Positions 1 to 15,500 of a DNA stretch of 64,000 nucleotides are shown here, piece after piece (within the stretch, counting starts at the first letter, position 1; each line of letters opens with the position of its first letter). The DNA is from Owenia fusiformis (lineage: Eukaryota > Annelida > Polychaeta > Sabellida > Oweniidae), in the NCBI GenBank assembly GCA_903813345.2, contig CAIIXF020000002.1, positions 5,000,001 through 5,064,000 of the forward strand, written 5' to 3'. The position numbers and the translations under genes were made by a program. Under the pieces are notes generated by a model that did no database searches, was not told where the DNA came from, and worked only from the letters and a program-made list of their open reading frames with translations.

Positions 1-297
1 GATAACAATCAATACAGGCTCAGCTGGTATGGTTTCATTTTGGTAGAGTCTCTTTAGGTTGACAGTAGGGGGAGATACCTCTTTCATATCTAGTTAGAAA
101 GAATAAAAAGCAGTATGTTTCATAACTATTGTGAACAGAATTATGTACAATATAGATTTCCCTATAGCCATTAGTGGATATAAATAACAAGTCTGTTACA
201 TCAAGTCAACCATCTCAAATCTGTTTTGGCATTAGGCTTTCATATTGCAATATATGAAATAGATATAACTGTGTAATTCTTTGTGACAACAACCTAC

Positions 298-502
298 CTA
301 GGGCTTTACATACAAAGCTAGTCATGGCACTCTGAAGGCGATCGGGGCGAGTTGCCTGTATGACTAGTACTTCCTCAAAGGGAGTGATACGTCGTGAGAT
401 TGCTGATGGGAATTCCACTTCACACTGACTACTTCTGGAAAACTGCGACCATGTACCAGAATCTGAGAACTGAAGCTCATTGTACAACTGGGGCAGGATG
501 GA
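298..502 (-). CDS. DYNC2H1: DYNC2H1 exon, AAA6 entry (last exon in window)
   Basis: 205 nt, phase 0 in and 1 out. Encodes [40 protein letters not shown] and [15 protein letters not shown], the D6 signature. Donor gtaggt. The gene continues beyond the left edge with the rest of AAA6 and the C-terminal domain. Confidence 0.95.
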
Positions 503-3500
503 CTGCAATGAATACAAGGCATATGTTAGCAACTACATGTATAATGAAAGTGGAAGAGAACTACAATTCCATTTCATCTTGGCTACTCCTGGAAAACTGC
601 GACCATGTACCAGAATCTGAGAATTGTAGCTCATTGTACAACTGGGGCAGGATGGACTGCAATATATGAGATAAGATTATAAAATTCAATGATCTTGTTT
701 ATAAAATGCAAAATAGAAAAGAATTGAATCGCTTTTTAATTACCAAGTAATAAAGGAAACAGGTATGTATTTTAAGCTCTCATTATTTTTTTCAGACAAG
801 GCATTAACATGCAATGTCACCACCTGCCATTTGTTACAGACGCTGAATGTTGAACACCAACTGCCAAACACCATCCACAGAAAAGTTGGAGTATATAAAA
901 ATCAGATACTGTATAAGTGGTATTTAATCCGAGTGGTTAATTTTCCGAATGGTCAAATTTCATCATTTTCCTAATTTTAATTTTCCTAATGATAAGAAAC
1001 CTCCCATTGGATAACATTATAAAGACATTATTTCCGACATTTAATTTTCCGAACCTGGCAAAAGTTAGGAAATAGGCAAATTAAATGATTAGGCAAAATT
1101 ACCACTTATACAGTACTTCATTTAACTTTTAGTGAAAGACATGAATTACCTTTAAAGCTGCAACAGCTTGGATTCTTTCATCATCCACCCAATTCGGCTT
1201 GTCTCTTCCAACATCCTTTACATCAGCTACCATTAGCCCAACAAACATCTCCCATTCCTACAATATTCATGAATTTGTCAATATTATTTGCATCATTTTT
1301 TTTTATTGTTATTGTGTTTTATTTCAGTTTATAATAAAATCATATACATCAAATAAGATGGAAGACCCCCTAATGGGAGTATTATCCATATTACAACGTA
1401 AAATAATGAAAAAAAATTACAAAATGTCTACACACCACTGAACCCCATCTCCACCTCAGTCCCCCCCCACAACCACATGTACGATGCCTTTAGAAAAAGA
1501 ACAGTTGATCGAGTGCCAGAAATTTACATGATTTTACAGCTCATTTACAGCTCAAATGACTCCTTGGATCAAATGATCACTTTGATTCCAAATCTAGTCA
1601 GTGATCTGGAGATTCATTGAAAAATATCAATTTTTTTAAATGAATTTCTCAAAACACCTTTGACTATCAATGAACTGACTTTCTCACTTTTTTTGTCAAA
1701 AACATCAATTTGGTTCATTCTAAGAACACTTACAACATTAAAAAAGAAAAGGTCCAAAATTGACAATATTTTGACAAATTTTGACAAATCTTACTTACGT
1801 TTTCTTTGAATGACTCTGGATGCATGCCATGCACCATATGCATGGCAAACATCATTCTATCAGCCTTGAAGAGAGACCTACAGATGTACTCATATACCAA
1901 GTACTGTAGGTTTGAGATTAGAGTCTTGATCCTCATCTCAGTGCTGGATCCCTCCTGGAATATTCAGTAAAATCATTTAATTACAAAAGTATATATGTTT
2001 ACAAGGTTTTCTCAGGATACTTAAGGGTTCTACTTTGTTTTTTGGTGTCAAATAGTCAAATGATATATAACACCCAGGATCCAGACCTTATTTTTTCTAA
2101 AGATCTTTTTGCCATTAATTAATGAAGCACAAATCATATATGAGGGACCCAATCCTTACCCCATCATCTTGTTAGCCTACTCAGTGCTCATAGTACAATG
2201 AGCTAACGAAGGGGGGGGGGGGATTGCTAAGCTGACATTACCAGTATGATGAGGTCTGGATTAATATCTGTGATTTGGATCATTCTGGTCTAGCTGATAA
2301 AGGATGTTGTAAACATGTAAATTATATGTAAACATACTCTTTGCTAAGAACAGTCATTTGCAATGTTCATAACGTGATCAATAAATGGCATAAGGATCAC
2401 ATGCCAATGGAGTGACACACATTGTACACTTATACATTATTAAGGCTCATGCAGGTTTTGAAAGCAAATGGACATAACCAAAAAGCATTGAACATGACCT
2501 AATATGATTAATGCATATACTGATAATATTCAAAAGCAACATCAACATTAATGTAAACAAACATTAATTAATAAACAGCTAGACTTCCCTAACAATGTTA
2601 TCATATCAATATTCAATATACAGGTAACCTTATTATGCAATAACAAAAAATTCACCAAGCAACAGATAGCTTTAAACATTCCCGAATTGCTTAGCTATGT
2701 CACCTGTTTGAACTGTAGAGTCCATAGGTTTATGTCACTAATCTACAAATGATTCAGAAAGATATAGAATTTAAGTGTATAGGGTGATAAATCATCAAAA
2801 GAAATTGTTAAATTAATATGAAATGCTAAGGAATAAAATGAGCAAAACATATGAAATTCAGTATGGATTTATAGAAGTAAAAAAATGAAAATTCAGAAAC
2901 ACTCATATTTTTGTGCAAAGAGGATTGTCTCCCAGAGTGCAACATCGATATTCTGTCCCATATATGGACATGTCGTGATACAAAATTCGAATTCAAACAG
3001 CCACCATTTTGTTCACATTAACATTTGAATCATGGAATTTGGTCCTATTTCCAAACGAAAAATTCCAAAACTCACAAGAAATGATCGAGATATTAGTAGT
3101 GAATTTATAGTCGGTTGTAATTTCAGAAAATTACGACATTTCAAAGTTTTCATTGTTGGAAAATATCGAGTTTCGAACCTGGGAGCCAATCCTCCTTGAT
3201 TTTTGTGTAAAAAACTTCTGAATCTAAAACTACAAGGTGTCACAGAAAAATGTAAAACCATGTGTCTAAACTAACTACAAGGTGTGGTAGAAGATTTATT
3301 AAGTATGAACTATTGCAGGATCTACAGGGTGTTCCAGAAGATCCACTCACCTGCTTATTCATAAGGGCCCTCTGGAAGAGTCTCAGGAATGACGCCAGGC
3401 TGAATCTGTACATGTTGTTCAACTTACAAAGATCTGTGATGACGAAGTACAACCTGCTTCCATTCTCGGCTAGTGGGAGGTACGCATCACGCTCCTGAAT

Positions 3501-6500
3501 GTACAAGTTTATATTATTCTATTCATTTCATACAGAGATTATCATCGCACCGTGTTGCTATAGCAACCATTTTAAGACCTAACATTAATACATGATGCTG
3601 AAACTTCAGGATATAAAAGATAACACTTCAATTGAAGTACAGTATACACAAAATTGTAGCTGAACTAAAGAATTTTAAGAAAGTTAAAAATAAGAATAAA
3701 AATCTAAATAAAAAACTTTTTGGACAGCCCTTTACTTGTATTACTAAAATGAAAGGATAATGGATGCCAAATTCAGGCTACACCTGCAGTTTTCCAGCAA
3801 AGGTACAATTTCTGTTAACACACAGATCAGGATATGTCAAGGATTTTAGGGCTAAATGCACTAAAATAACTTCAATTCTACTGATATTGGGGAACATTTG
3901 AGCTGAAAAGGTCATCATGTCGTGATCATGCTGGCAGGCAACACTTGGGAGCTCATTCCATAAAGTGATACCTACCTGATCGAGAGAAGCCTGTAGTCTC
4001 TGCGCCTCTGTTAGAGATTCACTAATAGTTATACTGCTAGCCTTGGTCTTTGTCAATGAGTCCAATAGTTTCTTGTTCTCCAATATGTTTCCTGTTGCAT
4101 TTGCCAATTCCTGAAATATTTAAAAAACACCTGATTTTATGGAGTTTCTAAATAAATACTGTTCTTTCTGCATTTGAATAAGACAACACAATTTCTTGAA
4201 AAATGGATCTTGACATTGGGTTAGTTCACCATAGAGAAAGATAATTAATGGTATCAAAATTTAGCAATCTTATTTGATATATATTGAACACATTATCAAT
4301 TTATATGTATATCCTTACCTCTAACAAAGACTCCTCCAATTTAGCTAGTTCAATCTTCAGTTCCTCTTCTTGCCTCAATAGTTCAGTCTTTCTCACTTCC
4401 AGTTGAGGCTTCTCATGTTGGATTGTGTTCGCTAATAGCTGGAGAATAGAAACACACACTTCAACATTTAGGCATATCATGTTTCTATGTGTATTTCAAA
4501 TTTTAAAGTTTTAATTTTTTTTCTTGATTTCTTGATAACCTTTTTTTAATTTGGTATGTATTTCTAATAGGACTAATGTTAAACTCTCTAGGCATCAAAC
4601 TAATGATTTTGTTGATATGTGAGTTGTTGCTTAACCTGGATTCTTTTTCAGAAAATTCAAGAAAATATGATACAATGATAATTGCTCTCGGCAGTTTTTT
4701 GACAAAAATTGGCAATGTATGTCATCAATCAGATATCAAACATCTAGCCAATAAATTCTAGCTTAATTCATGTGGCCGGCACCGGCAGGGTTTATCGAAA
4801 AGGTCTGTTGGGATAAATATTTGCAAATACTTGTCTACCTGTCCTGTAAGGCCAGCCCTCGTGGTGGTAAAGTTCACCTCAGACACAATAGACGCAGCAT
4901 CAGGGGGAATCTCAGGATTTGGGTTCCTAGTTGTCATAAAGAGGCGGAATTCCTCATTGTAGTCTATCACTTTGTCTCCTATCTGGACTACAAACCTTGG
5001 GCCTGTAGGAATACAGAATAGACTAAAGCTAAATTTATGCCATGTTGTAAATATGATATGACTCCCATACAAATGTCATACTGTAGAAGTCTCAACAACA
5101 ATATATCAGCCCAATCAGTTGTTTCCTAAAGGTGAAACATATCACACTCCTTCAAGGGACTTTGGGTGACACACCGTGTTAATTTAGAAAATATATTTTA
5201 ATGCCAACTGGGCAGATATCCGGATTTAAAAACACATAGTAAAAATCTATTTTTTCAAAAATATTTTACAATAAATAATTTGAATTAAACATGAAACAAT
5301 GAACATAACAGAAACATTGTAAACATATTTTCTTAACTATGTATTTGCACCATATTACCTCACTTTAATGCACACAATCAATTTCTAAGAGACGATTTTT
5401 GAGTTTTTTTAAATATTGCACAAATAGTAAATTATGGCTAACTGGTCATAATGTACATTTTACATGGATATTATGGTACGTGTATATTCTTACTTGCTTC
5501 ATAGAGGGAGTTACCTCCACTTGCTAATTCAAAACCATATAAAATCATGAATTATATGCAAATCCACACTCCTAAAACGTTCAATAATATCAACTTTGAT
5601 TATGCTATGATCAGCTATTAAACACATACGACAAATGATGACGCAGTGAAAAGAACATGTCCATACCTTGTGCAACAAGATCTCCTCTTAGAAGAGGATA
5701 GAGGACAGGTTCTATTCCATCCATCTCCTGTATGACAAGGGTCTTCCCAAACCTAAAACAGAGTTTAGGGAACTCAGATTAGATGGTCACATATTCAGGT
5801 TTTTAACATGGATGTAAATTGGAGAATAAAGAAGTGGTATTGGGATATAAGGTTTTAGTGTTTTAGTGTAGATTCAGCACCCTTTGATGTTACAAAAATA
5901 TATCATATACTGTACATACCTGACAGCTAGCTCCAGCGCAGTGCTGAAGTTTGCATCTTGTTGGTTAACAACTTCCAGTCTGTTCTCCTTCATATGAGCC
6001 TTCAGCCAATCAGTTGCTCTGGATGATGGGTCGACAAGGAAGGGGCGTAGTGTACTCTGAAACACAACAAATAAAATGATTTAATTTTAATTCATTAAAT
6101 TAGTGATTGAATTTTTCTCATTTTTTTAATTTCAATTTCTTATTTATTTAAGAAATCATCTTTAGAGTTTAAGTGAATTCTGAAGGGCTTAATTCATAAA
6201 AGTGATTTAGAAGTTCAAAATGTTACAACAAGTCACTCAAAAATCAATACATTAGCAGTACATTTAAAATTGTCAATCACAAAGAGGAAAATCTTCAATC
6301 ACACTGAAATAGCTAAAATCAAAGAAGTTCAATAAGAAAATAAAATTCAGCTAAATAATTCATGTAGAATATCATATAATTTACAAAACATATAGAAAAA
6401 GAAAGTGTGTATTTTAACCAAGAGTTTCAAACGCATATATAGGCACTTATTTACTGTGTTCTTGCAAAATTACCTAAATGAGCATTTGTGGTGGGTGATA

Positions 6501-9500
6501 TTACTAAGTGTAATAGATTGAAAGACTTGTAGACACAATCCAAAGAAACGGGTGCTCGCTTATGTGCGTATATACTGTACATTCAAGCAATTTTGGTGGA
6601 AATTGTTAAATTGATATTTCATAAATTGCCAAAATAACCAAATGTGTACAGTACAGAATGACAAAATGTGTAGCAGTTCAAATCAGAATAGATCAATCAA
6701 GAGGGCAAATTTGCAATTCAAATGTAAGGAAAGCAAATTGTGATATACATGTACAGTCCAACAGTGTGTGGAGGAAGGACATTATAAATGTCATGTCTGG
6801 TCATGTTTACTTCTCTACATTTCTCTCTAAAACTTGAATGAAGTGTCTGATTTTCTTGCATTTCTATACAATTTAGAGTGTTCACTACATGTCTAGCTAG
6901 TTTAATCCTTGCTAATTCCACTCTTTTTCACTCTTATTTTGCATTTCAAAACATGACCATCAAGACAATTTGTGGAGTTTTATATTATTGAGGGAAACAT
7001 CACACGTGGTCTTACCCCAGCAGCGACATCATTCAGCTGATACAAAACAATATAATATTTTACAAGACGTACATCGTACATGCATGCATGATATATTAAA
7101 CATGCAATTAAGAACTTTAGACAAATCCAATCAGGATATTAAAGTAAAATTGGCTCTTGCCCCAAATCATCAAAACATGCATGAATTTTAAAATACAATT
7201 AGTTATCAACTTAAAAAATTGTTCCGCTTGATAACTAAAACATTTTAAATAAATATACTGTATGATTATTTCAGTAAACACACCTCATATCATGCAGGAG
7301 TGTGTCAGTAAAGTCTTAAAGTACACTCATGCAACCATGCATTGTACAAAGACATATGATTAGTCTATTTTTCCATTTTTTTGTTTTCTAATGAGATGAA
7401 CTGGATTAATTTTAGAATGTAAAGAATCAAAAATTACTGATCAAACGAAATCTTGAATTCAACAGCTTTTGTGATCTCAAAGAAACTCAAAGGAGAAGTC
7501 TCATCATAGGTTGCCTTACCTGCAGTATTACAAGAGCATTCTCCATTGAAAGATTATCAGATGGCAAACCCTCTGCCTTCCACATCAGCTGCTCACTCTC
7601 AGTGCTCAGGAACCTTCTCAAATCAAACCCTGCAAAAAGAGAACACGCATTAGAAATGGTGGACATAAAAATCAAACCCTGCAAGGAGAGGACATAATAA
7701 GAGTACATGCATTAGAAATGGTTGACATGTACCAGGACAACCAAACATGTAGAATTAAATGTCAAGTATTTGAACTAAAAGTTTTTTTGTTGTCAATATT
7801 ATCACTCTTGATGTTCAAGAACTGTCTCAAATCCAACCCTTAAAGGAAAAATCAGAATATTGCTATGACAAAAGACTAAAACCAAGCAAAATTTCCGAGG
7901 TTATCATGATAAAATAATAAGTGTTAACAGAACCCCTAATATTAACTTTTGGCAGCATAAAATAGTCAGAAAAGACTAAAAACAATTTTCCCAAGGGATT
8001 AATTTAATATCAAAGCTGTTGATGCATGCATACCTGTTACTCCAGTGGCTTCCATCCAGCTATTTAGGCTGTTCCTTCTGACATCTTCAGGGGCTGAAGA
8101 CATGTATGTTATAAATGCAGCAGCCAGTAGTACCCTCATTGGCAGTTCTTTTAGAGTCACAGACAGTTCTCCAACCTGAAAAATTCAAAAAAAGATTGTC
8201 AATCAATGCTTAACATATTCTTAAGAGTACAGGAGCCAAGGTCAGGCAAATGACCAGGAATTGCTGACAATGGATGATATTGTCCCCCCATTCCTTAAAG
8301 GACATGCTAAGTTGTAAAAAGAAACAACATATATCGAAAAAGAAACCCTCTCAGATTTCTGGAGAGATTTTATTATAACATCGCGAATGTTTACCTGTGT
8401 ATTCCATCTCTGATATTCTCCATCCAATTTTCCAACGAGATTCTCAGCAGCAACAATAGTTTCCTGTTCTCTCTCTAGGTCCACCTTCAGCCTGGTAGCT
8501 TCCTTGGTTAGCTTCTCAAATCTACAAGAATCAATCAATAAAATCATTGAACCTCTATGTATAGCAACTAGGGTCAAACTGTTGGCATTTTCAATTATTT
8601 GGCATTTATCCATTTGTTTCAAATGAAGTATATATTAAATGTCAGCAAAGGGTCTGCTTATGAAGCTACATGTATCACCCATATAACTTGTAAGTTATGA
8701 TCAACACAAAATGAACAACCTCAAACTGTACCCAAGTCTTATATAAATAAAATAGGTATAATCTAATATAACAAAAGGAATATGAACTTTAAGCTGGGTT
8801 CTATCTGAAACTTTCCCTTACCTGTCCCTCAGTCCAGCAACTTTACGATCCACTTTTTCCAGCCCTTGACTAAGCTTACTCATGCGAGACATAGCCTTGT
8901 CGAGATTCCTGAAATGAAGTAGTCATGTTATATATAGTATATTGCTAGACACAAATAAATTGAAGAATGATAAATAAATGGAATGGAATTAATAAGCAGC
9001 ATGGAGAAATATAAGGGAATCAAGTGTTTTATTATCTGAATTCCTGCAGATTGAAAAATTGTAATAAACGAGAATGAAATAAAAATCCCCAAAATTAAGA
9101 GATGCAGAAAAATAAGCAATTGAAATATGTGATCTTCATACTTTTGAAGTGTTGCTTGTTCTGCCTCCAAGGGGCCTATTTTCTCGAGAACGTAGGAGTA
9201 TTTCACATTGGCCTTAACCCAGCCTGCAAGGGGAGCAGCTGCTGCAGAGGCACGCTTGGCATTCTGGGTAGAAAATGGAAAAATGATAGTGTAAAACAGG
9301 GTGATAAATATTCAAAAACAGGGAGCTAAAACAGTTAGAAAAGGGAAAAAAAACATTTATAAAGTATCAGACCATATGAAACTAAACTCTAAAATCTCAA
9401 GCAAGATCTAATGTACAAAGAAAATGTGTCCAATAGCTCGACCTTTTCCACCATTTATTAAGGAAATATATGTGGTGAGACATTCACTATTCAATTCTGA

Positions 9501-12500
9501 TTAAGATCACAACATCAACACAGTTTATAAATTATATTAGGGTATGATGGACTTGAAATTGAAGGTAACTAGCACGTTTAGTTTGATCAATAACATTGAT
9601 AATACATGTAAGTGGAGATAGTGCAACTTTAAAATGATGTTGATGCTTTGATGTAATTTTTGCTTGATCAGGGAGATATGTGCTTCATACTTTTTCTTCA
9701 AATGATGCACCATTTGCTTGCAGCAATTCCTCAACACTTTTGCGAATCTCAGGTGTAATCTTCCTTGCTTCAAATTCACGAATTTCATCCTTCACACCTC
9801 GCTTTGCTAAGAAACTATAAAGTAAAAAAATAATTTAAAAAGATAATTTACTTTTTAATTTTTAAATTCAAATTGAGGAAATACAAAGTTTTAAGGTTTA
9901 GAGCAATGCCCTTAAAAGAAACAAAATTGAAAAAAAACACATTAAAGTTGTTCAATTTCAATTTCATTATTAATTAATTAAATTGATTGTCTCACGTCTG
10001 ATCGACATTTTCAATCTAATTTATTTACTTATTGTGTAAATAATGTGATCCAATAATTCACAATACCTTTTCATGCTGACCCAGGATGTATCAAAAATAC
10101 CCATGAGCCTCAGCACACCCTCCAGAATATCGCGAATCGCAGGAGGAGGTGCTCGCAGAGATCGTATTTCTGAAAGTGACTCAGTTTTGATTGCTCCAAC
10201 AGCCTTCTTTGCCTCTTGGATCAGTGGTTCAATTTCAGCAAGTTCCTTATCGATTCCTTTTTTACGTTTCTCAAGTTTGATGTTCTCCTCAGCTGTCTGG
10301 CCTTTTAGCACTTCCATTTCAGATTTTTGTTCACTGGCATTCTTTTTAAAATAAAATAGAATTAATATAAAATTAATGTATATCCAAGAGAAATCAATTA
10401 AAAATGAACATTTTCTATACATTTTATTAAGTATTTGATAGACACCTCCCTGAATAGAGGACTGAAAACAATTGAATAGATAGTCCTAAGCAACAGTGCA
10501 TATTTAATTTGTTGTTTGAAAAATGGCTCCCTGATTTTATCTTGTGAAACAGCTCCCTGATATTCAGCCAATGGGCCACTTACATTAATCAATTACTGAT
10601 CAGACCCCAGATTACCTGCATTGTAACAGTGATCTCTTTGAGAGCAACATCAGCCTCTTCTTGTTTCTCAGCCAGATGTTTGGACTGCTCAGCTGCCTTC
10701 TTCTTCAAACCATCTACAAGCTCCTTAGCTTCATTCAGCTTAGACACACCAGCCTGAATTTAAACAAGACACACAATAATAAATATAACACTTTGAAGAG
10801 CAAAACGACCACCATGTAATTTGCCCAAAGATTAATCAGACCTTGGCACAGACTTATTTAGACGAATTTGATATGGTTTTCTCAAGGATCATTTAGGCTG
10901 GAAGGTCAATTGCAATAATCTTGTAATCTTGCAATCTTTAATTAGATTTAATCAGAAAAATAATAATATAATAATATTAAGGTTGGTTACCTGTAAATGG
11001 TGCTGGTTTTTCTCTATGCTGGCTTTCTTGTTGCTGTAAACATGCTGGTAGCAATTCAGGAAAGATATATAACGTCTTGGTGTTGCACCAAATTCAGCAC
11101 ATGACTCATGGACATGGAGGAATGCCTTGAGGAGGTCATCACCTCCACTCAATTTGCGCTTTCTCTCCTTGTCCTTGGAGAGAGCAGCGCCCTCTACTTT
11201 TGGTGGGCGTGTCAACAACATATGAGGCACCTGGAAAACAAAAATATTATGTTTACTTAAAAGATACAGAATACACATTATTACATTTTATCCTCATTTC
11301 ATATTGCAGTTGCAAGGATTGAGAGATAAACCAAAACAGATATAAATAAATATTATTTCCAAAATAATACATGTACATGGAAAATATTTTACTTACTCGA
11401 ACCATGCTTTCCCTACTCCAGCTATCCATCCATTGTACACTGCATTGTTTATAGAGGGCAGGATTGCTCTCACAGTTCAATGTAAAGTTACTATTGGTGC
11501 AGTCCATTACTAACACAATGTGCAAGTTAGTCTGGATTCCTACAATTTATAATTAACCTCTTGACTACCCAGAGTGATGAGATTTCTCGTCACCTCAGAA
11601 ATGACCTTGGAACCTAGAGTAACGAGATAATCTGTCACAAAATTGTTCACTAAAATCGCTCTTATTTGAACAATTTTCATCCAATTTACTGAAAAAAAAT
11701 ATTTTAAAATGTGTAGAAAGTCCAAGGGTTGAAATGAAGTATTGGTTGTAGGTTGACATCCTGTCAAATGATTGAATAGGAAGTCATATTTGTTATATGT
11801 TTGACCTAAATGCAATAATTTTCTAAGATAGAAAGATGTCACTGTTTTAAATGAAAACTTTTGATAACACATTTCGTCAATGAATAATTAACACATAAAA
11901 AATGATATAATGTCACAGTGAACTTTAACACCACTATAACGTTAACAATAAAATCTGTGAGTATCTCACGCTGTGCAAAATATCCGAAGAGAGGTCCTCT
12001 GTGGCCATCATCCGAAGCCTGGTCTCTCAGGGGTGCAAGCAGGGGGTCAAGCTCCTCTGGGGTGTACAAGCCAGGTACCTCCCCTGCTGAGAGCAGGCTG
12101 TTGATCAACTCTAAGAACTGTGGCTCCACAAACTGGTGGTCTTCTAGTAATAGTACCATCTGTTCCCCCTCTATGCCAGCATGCTGCATCACCTGAAGAC
12201 ATAAATACAAGGATTGAGGGAAATTATTGAGATACTGGTTTTATAATGCTTTGGGCTGTAGCTTTATAATTACACGACCTGCTATTTGTTACAGACACTG
12301 AACACCAACCGCCAAACACCAACCACTGATCACAACTGCTGAACACCACAAAAAGTTGGAGACTACGTTTAACAATATTTTTGTCATACTTCTGGAAGTG
12401 GTGACATGAAAACTGTTGGTTTTCTAGTAGCAATACCATGTCTCTTTATACCAGCATATTACAATGTAAATATGTAAATAATTAAAACTGGGATGAGCAA

Positions 12501-15500
12501 ACTTCCTGAAAAGTTGCATGTATTGAGGGGGTAGAATGGTGTTTTAGCAGTAATATGCATCAGGATTTTTATGGGGAGGGATGTATTACTTTAAGCAGCA
12601 GTTTAATTTTAGAAACCTTTCGACTTTTATTTCAAGCAACTTTTCAGTGGTATTAATTAAAATATTTTGTTCATTTAGTTAAAAAAAGTTATTCAAAAAT
12701 CAATTAATTTAAGAAATTAAGCAAATGGTATCAAATGTTTGTTTTGTTGTCAAGCTATTATTTACAGTTTCAATTTTTAAGTGATACAGAGCAACATGCC
12801 CATAATAAAATCTGAGATAACACCTTATTATGTGTATGGTTAATATTTTACTAAAAGTCAAAGTGACATCAGATTTGAATCTCCATTCAAAAAGAACATG
12901 GAATATATTTCTTTTACTGACTCAATAATCATGTCATATAAATGACATATCAGTCACTACAGTGTCCAAAAACTACAACTACTAAACTACTTTACATCAG
13001 CTTCACATGTTACAAGTAAAACCAGTTCTTAAAATTGTTGGTAAGCATTAAATAATTAAAGATAAATAATTAAATTATGAGAAAATAAACATTTGTTCCA
13101 AAATTGAAATTTGAATGTAGCCATTTGTGTAATGTATGCATGAATTGTAGCCATTGGAAGAAAATATTAATAAAGGATGATTCTCGGTTTGGAGAACGAA
13201 GTTCATCACTCTAATTGAGCGCTATCCCTGCTTCGGACAAATTTGATTTTTTTTACATAATATAGATTTGAATGTCTTCTTTTGAATAGACATAAATTAA
13301 TTTGGGTAATATTTCTAGATTTTCCATAAAAAAATTACTAGTGAACCACCCAACGTCGCTTCTATGATTCGTACCACTTTTTTAACTTGATGTATTGCAT
13401 ATTTTCGTGGGTCGATTAAAAAAAAATACAAACGACGTATACATGAATATGTCATAAGCATATCGTGAGATAATTGTTAGATTAGGTTTGCTATAAGTGA
13501 CTTTAAAACAAAAAAATAAAAAACATTAGTTCACGTGTTAAAGTTCCATTGACCGTGACATCAAGGAAAATTGAGCTTTTTGTCATCAGACATCTTTATA
13601 GATGGAACTAGCTATGTACTACATTTTCAAATACACTCACATAGAACATATCTAAGATGTTCTTTTTATCGATGAAAAGATTCTTACATTCGGAAGTTAC
13701 ATTAAAATATCAATTGCAATAGCCGCCTGTTTTTAACATCCCTTTGTCACTCATCCCTTAATTATCTCTGTGTATCCATTCTGATACTCATAGCATCTTT
13801 CTGTTTCACCTGAAACATCTCAGGGCTGAGAAGAAATGAGATGTCATGGTTTATCATGATGCTGTGTATCTTATACTTGTGTGTGTTCGATTTTGATAGC
13901 ACCCGAGTGCAACCTAAGGAGCACATACAATACATTTTGTGTATGCCCAGTCTGGTCTTATATCTGCCTGCTCCGAGGAATTTTGGTGGCGATTTTTTGA
14001 TTTTTGTAATAGCCTACTACATAGCATCTCTTGTGCGCGTAAATCCCAATGTTTTGAAATAGAAAATAGAGACTCAATTCTATATCGATAGTTTCACAGA
14101 TGAGGGTAGCGAATGGGCGCAGCTTTGACGATCAACAAATGATATAACGATATCACGGATTTCACCGAATGTTATATTCATCCCTAAATAGCTTATTTAT
14201 TTAGTCTTAAGATCCTTGTGATGTTTCTATTCATTGCAGTGACTCTGAAATTGCTGTGCCAGATATTACGTCACAGCGACTCATTTTCCAACATTTAAGC
14301 ATTTAACTAAATAATTGAAATATAATTATTAAAGAATGAGGACCTTGTGTTTCACTCTGGACGAGGGGGGCCATGTCTCGGCTAGTTGTGCATTAACGTT
14401 TGATACTCTTTTGTGGATAAAAATAATGAATATATGTTAACGTAGCACTAAGCAGATACTTTTAAAGAATATAGTTACACTTAAAGAATAGGTCCAACGA
14501 ATAGATATTGAATATAGGACTCGTTTGATGAACGATCGTTGTAATAATTCTAATAAACCTATAGAAATGAATCAACGATTAAAGTGCTTATTCGGTAATT
14601 TCTGTTTATTTTTTCTCACTGCAGTAGATTAAACAGATATTGGTAAGTAAAAATAGTATTCCAACAGACTCTTAACTCATTCTATTTGTTCATTAGTGGC
14701 AAAATAAGATTTCCCGGGAAAAACATGACGTCACGAACAGAACCGGTTATGGATTTTTATCGGCAATGCGTTATGCAACTCGAATGTAAATTCAAAAGTG
14801 TTCATGTTATACCGTGTTCTGATTGGCCAGAAAGGAGTAACACTTACCGAAATCACCTCATGGTTCAATGCCTTTTGGTTACAAGATTTTAGACGCCTTA
14901 TGTTAGGTAATACTATCAACTGAGCGTGTTTATTTTCTATATTGTGTTCTAAATGGCCAGAAAGTAATTCTGCATGACTAGCTATGTGAAAACGTACCGC
15001 TGGGTCAGAGGCTCTAATTTAGGTATTATTTTTTTTGGTTTATCGGAGGAAAAAACGTGACTCCAAAGTAGTCATCTCTGAATCAATTCCTCACTTCAAT
15101 GAATGCAGTTGCAATCAATTACACTAATACTTTATAAGCACGTTCGGAGATTATGAACTCCAACAACATATTCTAAACCCGTCCTGTTCGTGATGTCATG
15201 ATAGAGATTTGAAATTGTGTTCCCGATTTTGAACATTAAATTTCACATTCATAAAAATGTTTACAAGAACGGTTACTGGTTCGACATGTTAGTGGTATTT
15301 ACTTCATTTAGAACGTGTATAAACTGTATTTTGACCGAGCATCGAACAGACACTTTAAGTTAATTGAAAGACTTCGTGTTCAAGTTAGCTGAATTTCGTG
15401 TAACTTAACTCTGTTATGTTTCTAGATTTTACTTGTGGAGAACAGAAATCATAATCACAATTGTATTTTAAGGCAAATAGGCCATGCATATGCTTTGAGT

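Noticed and set aside
13841-14062. 73-residue open frame with a hydrophobic start
   Set aside because: Resembles a signal peptide weakly, but there is no acceptor, donor or Cys pattern linking it to the nested family.
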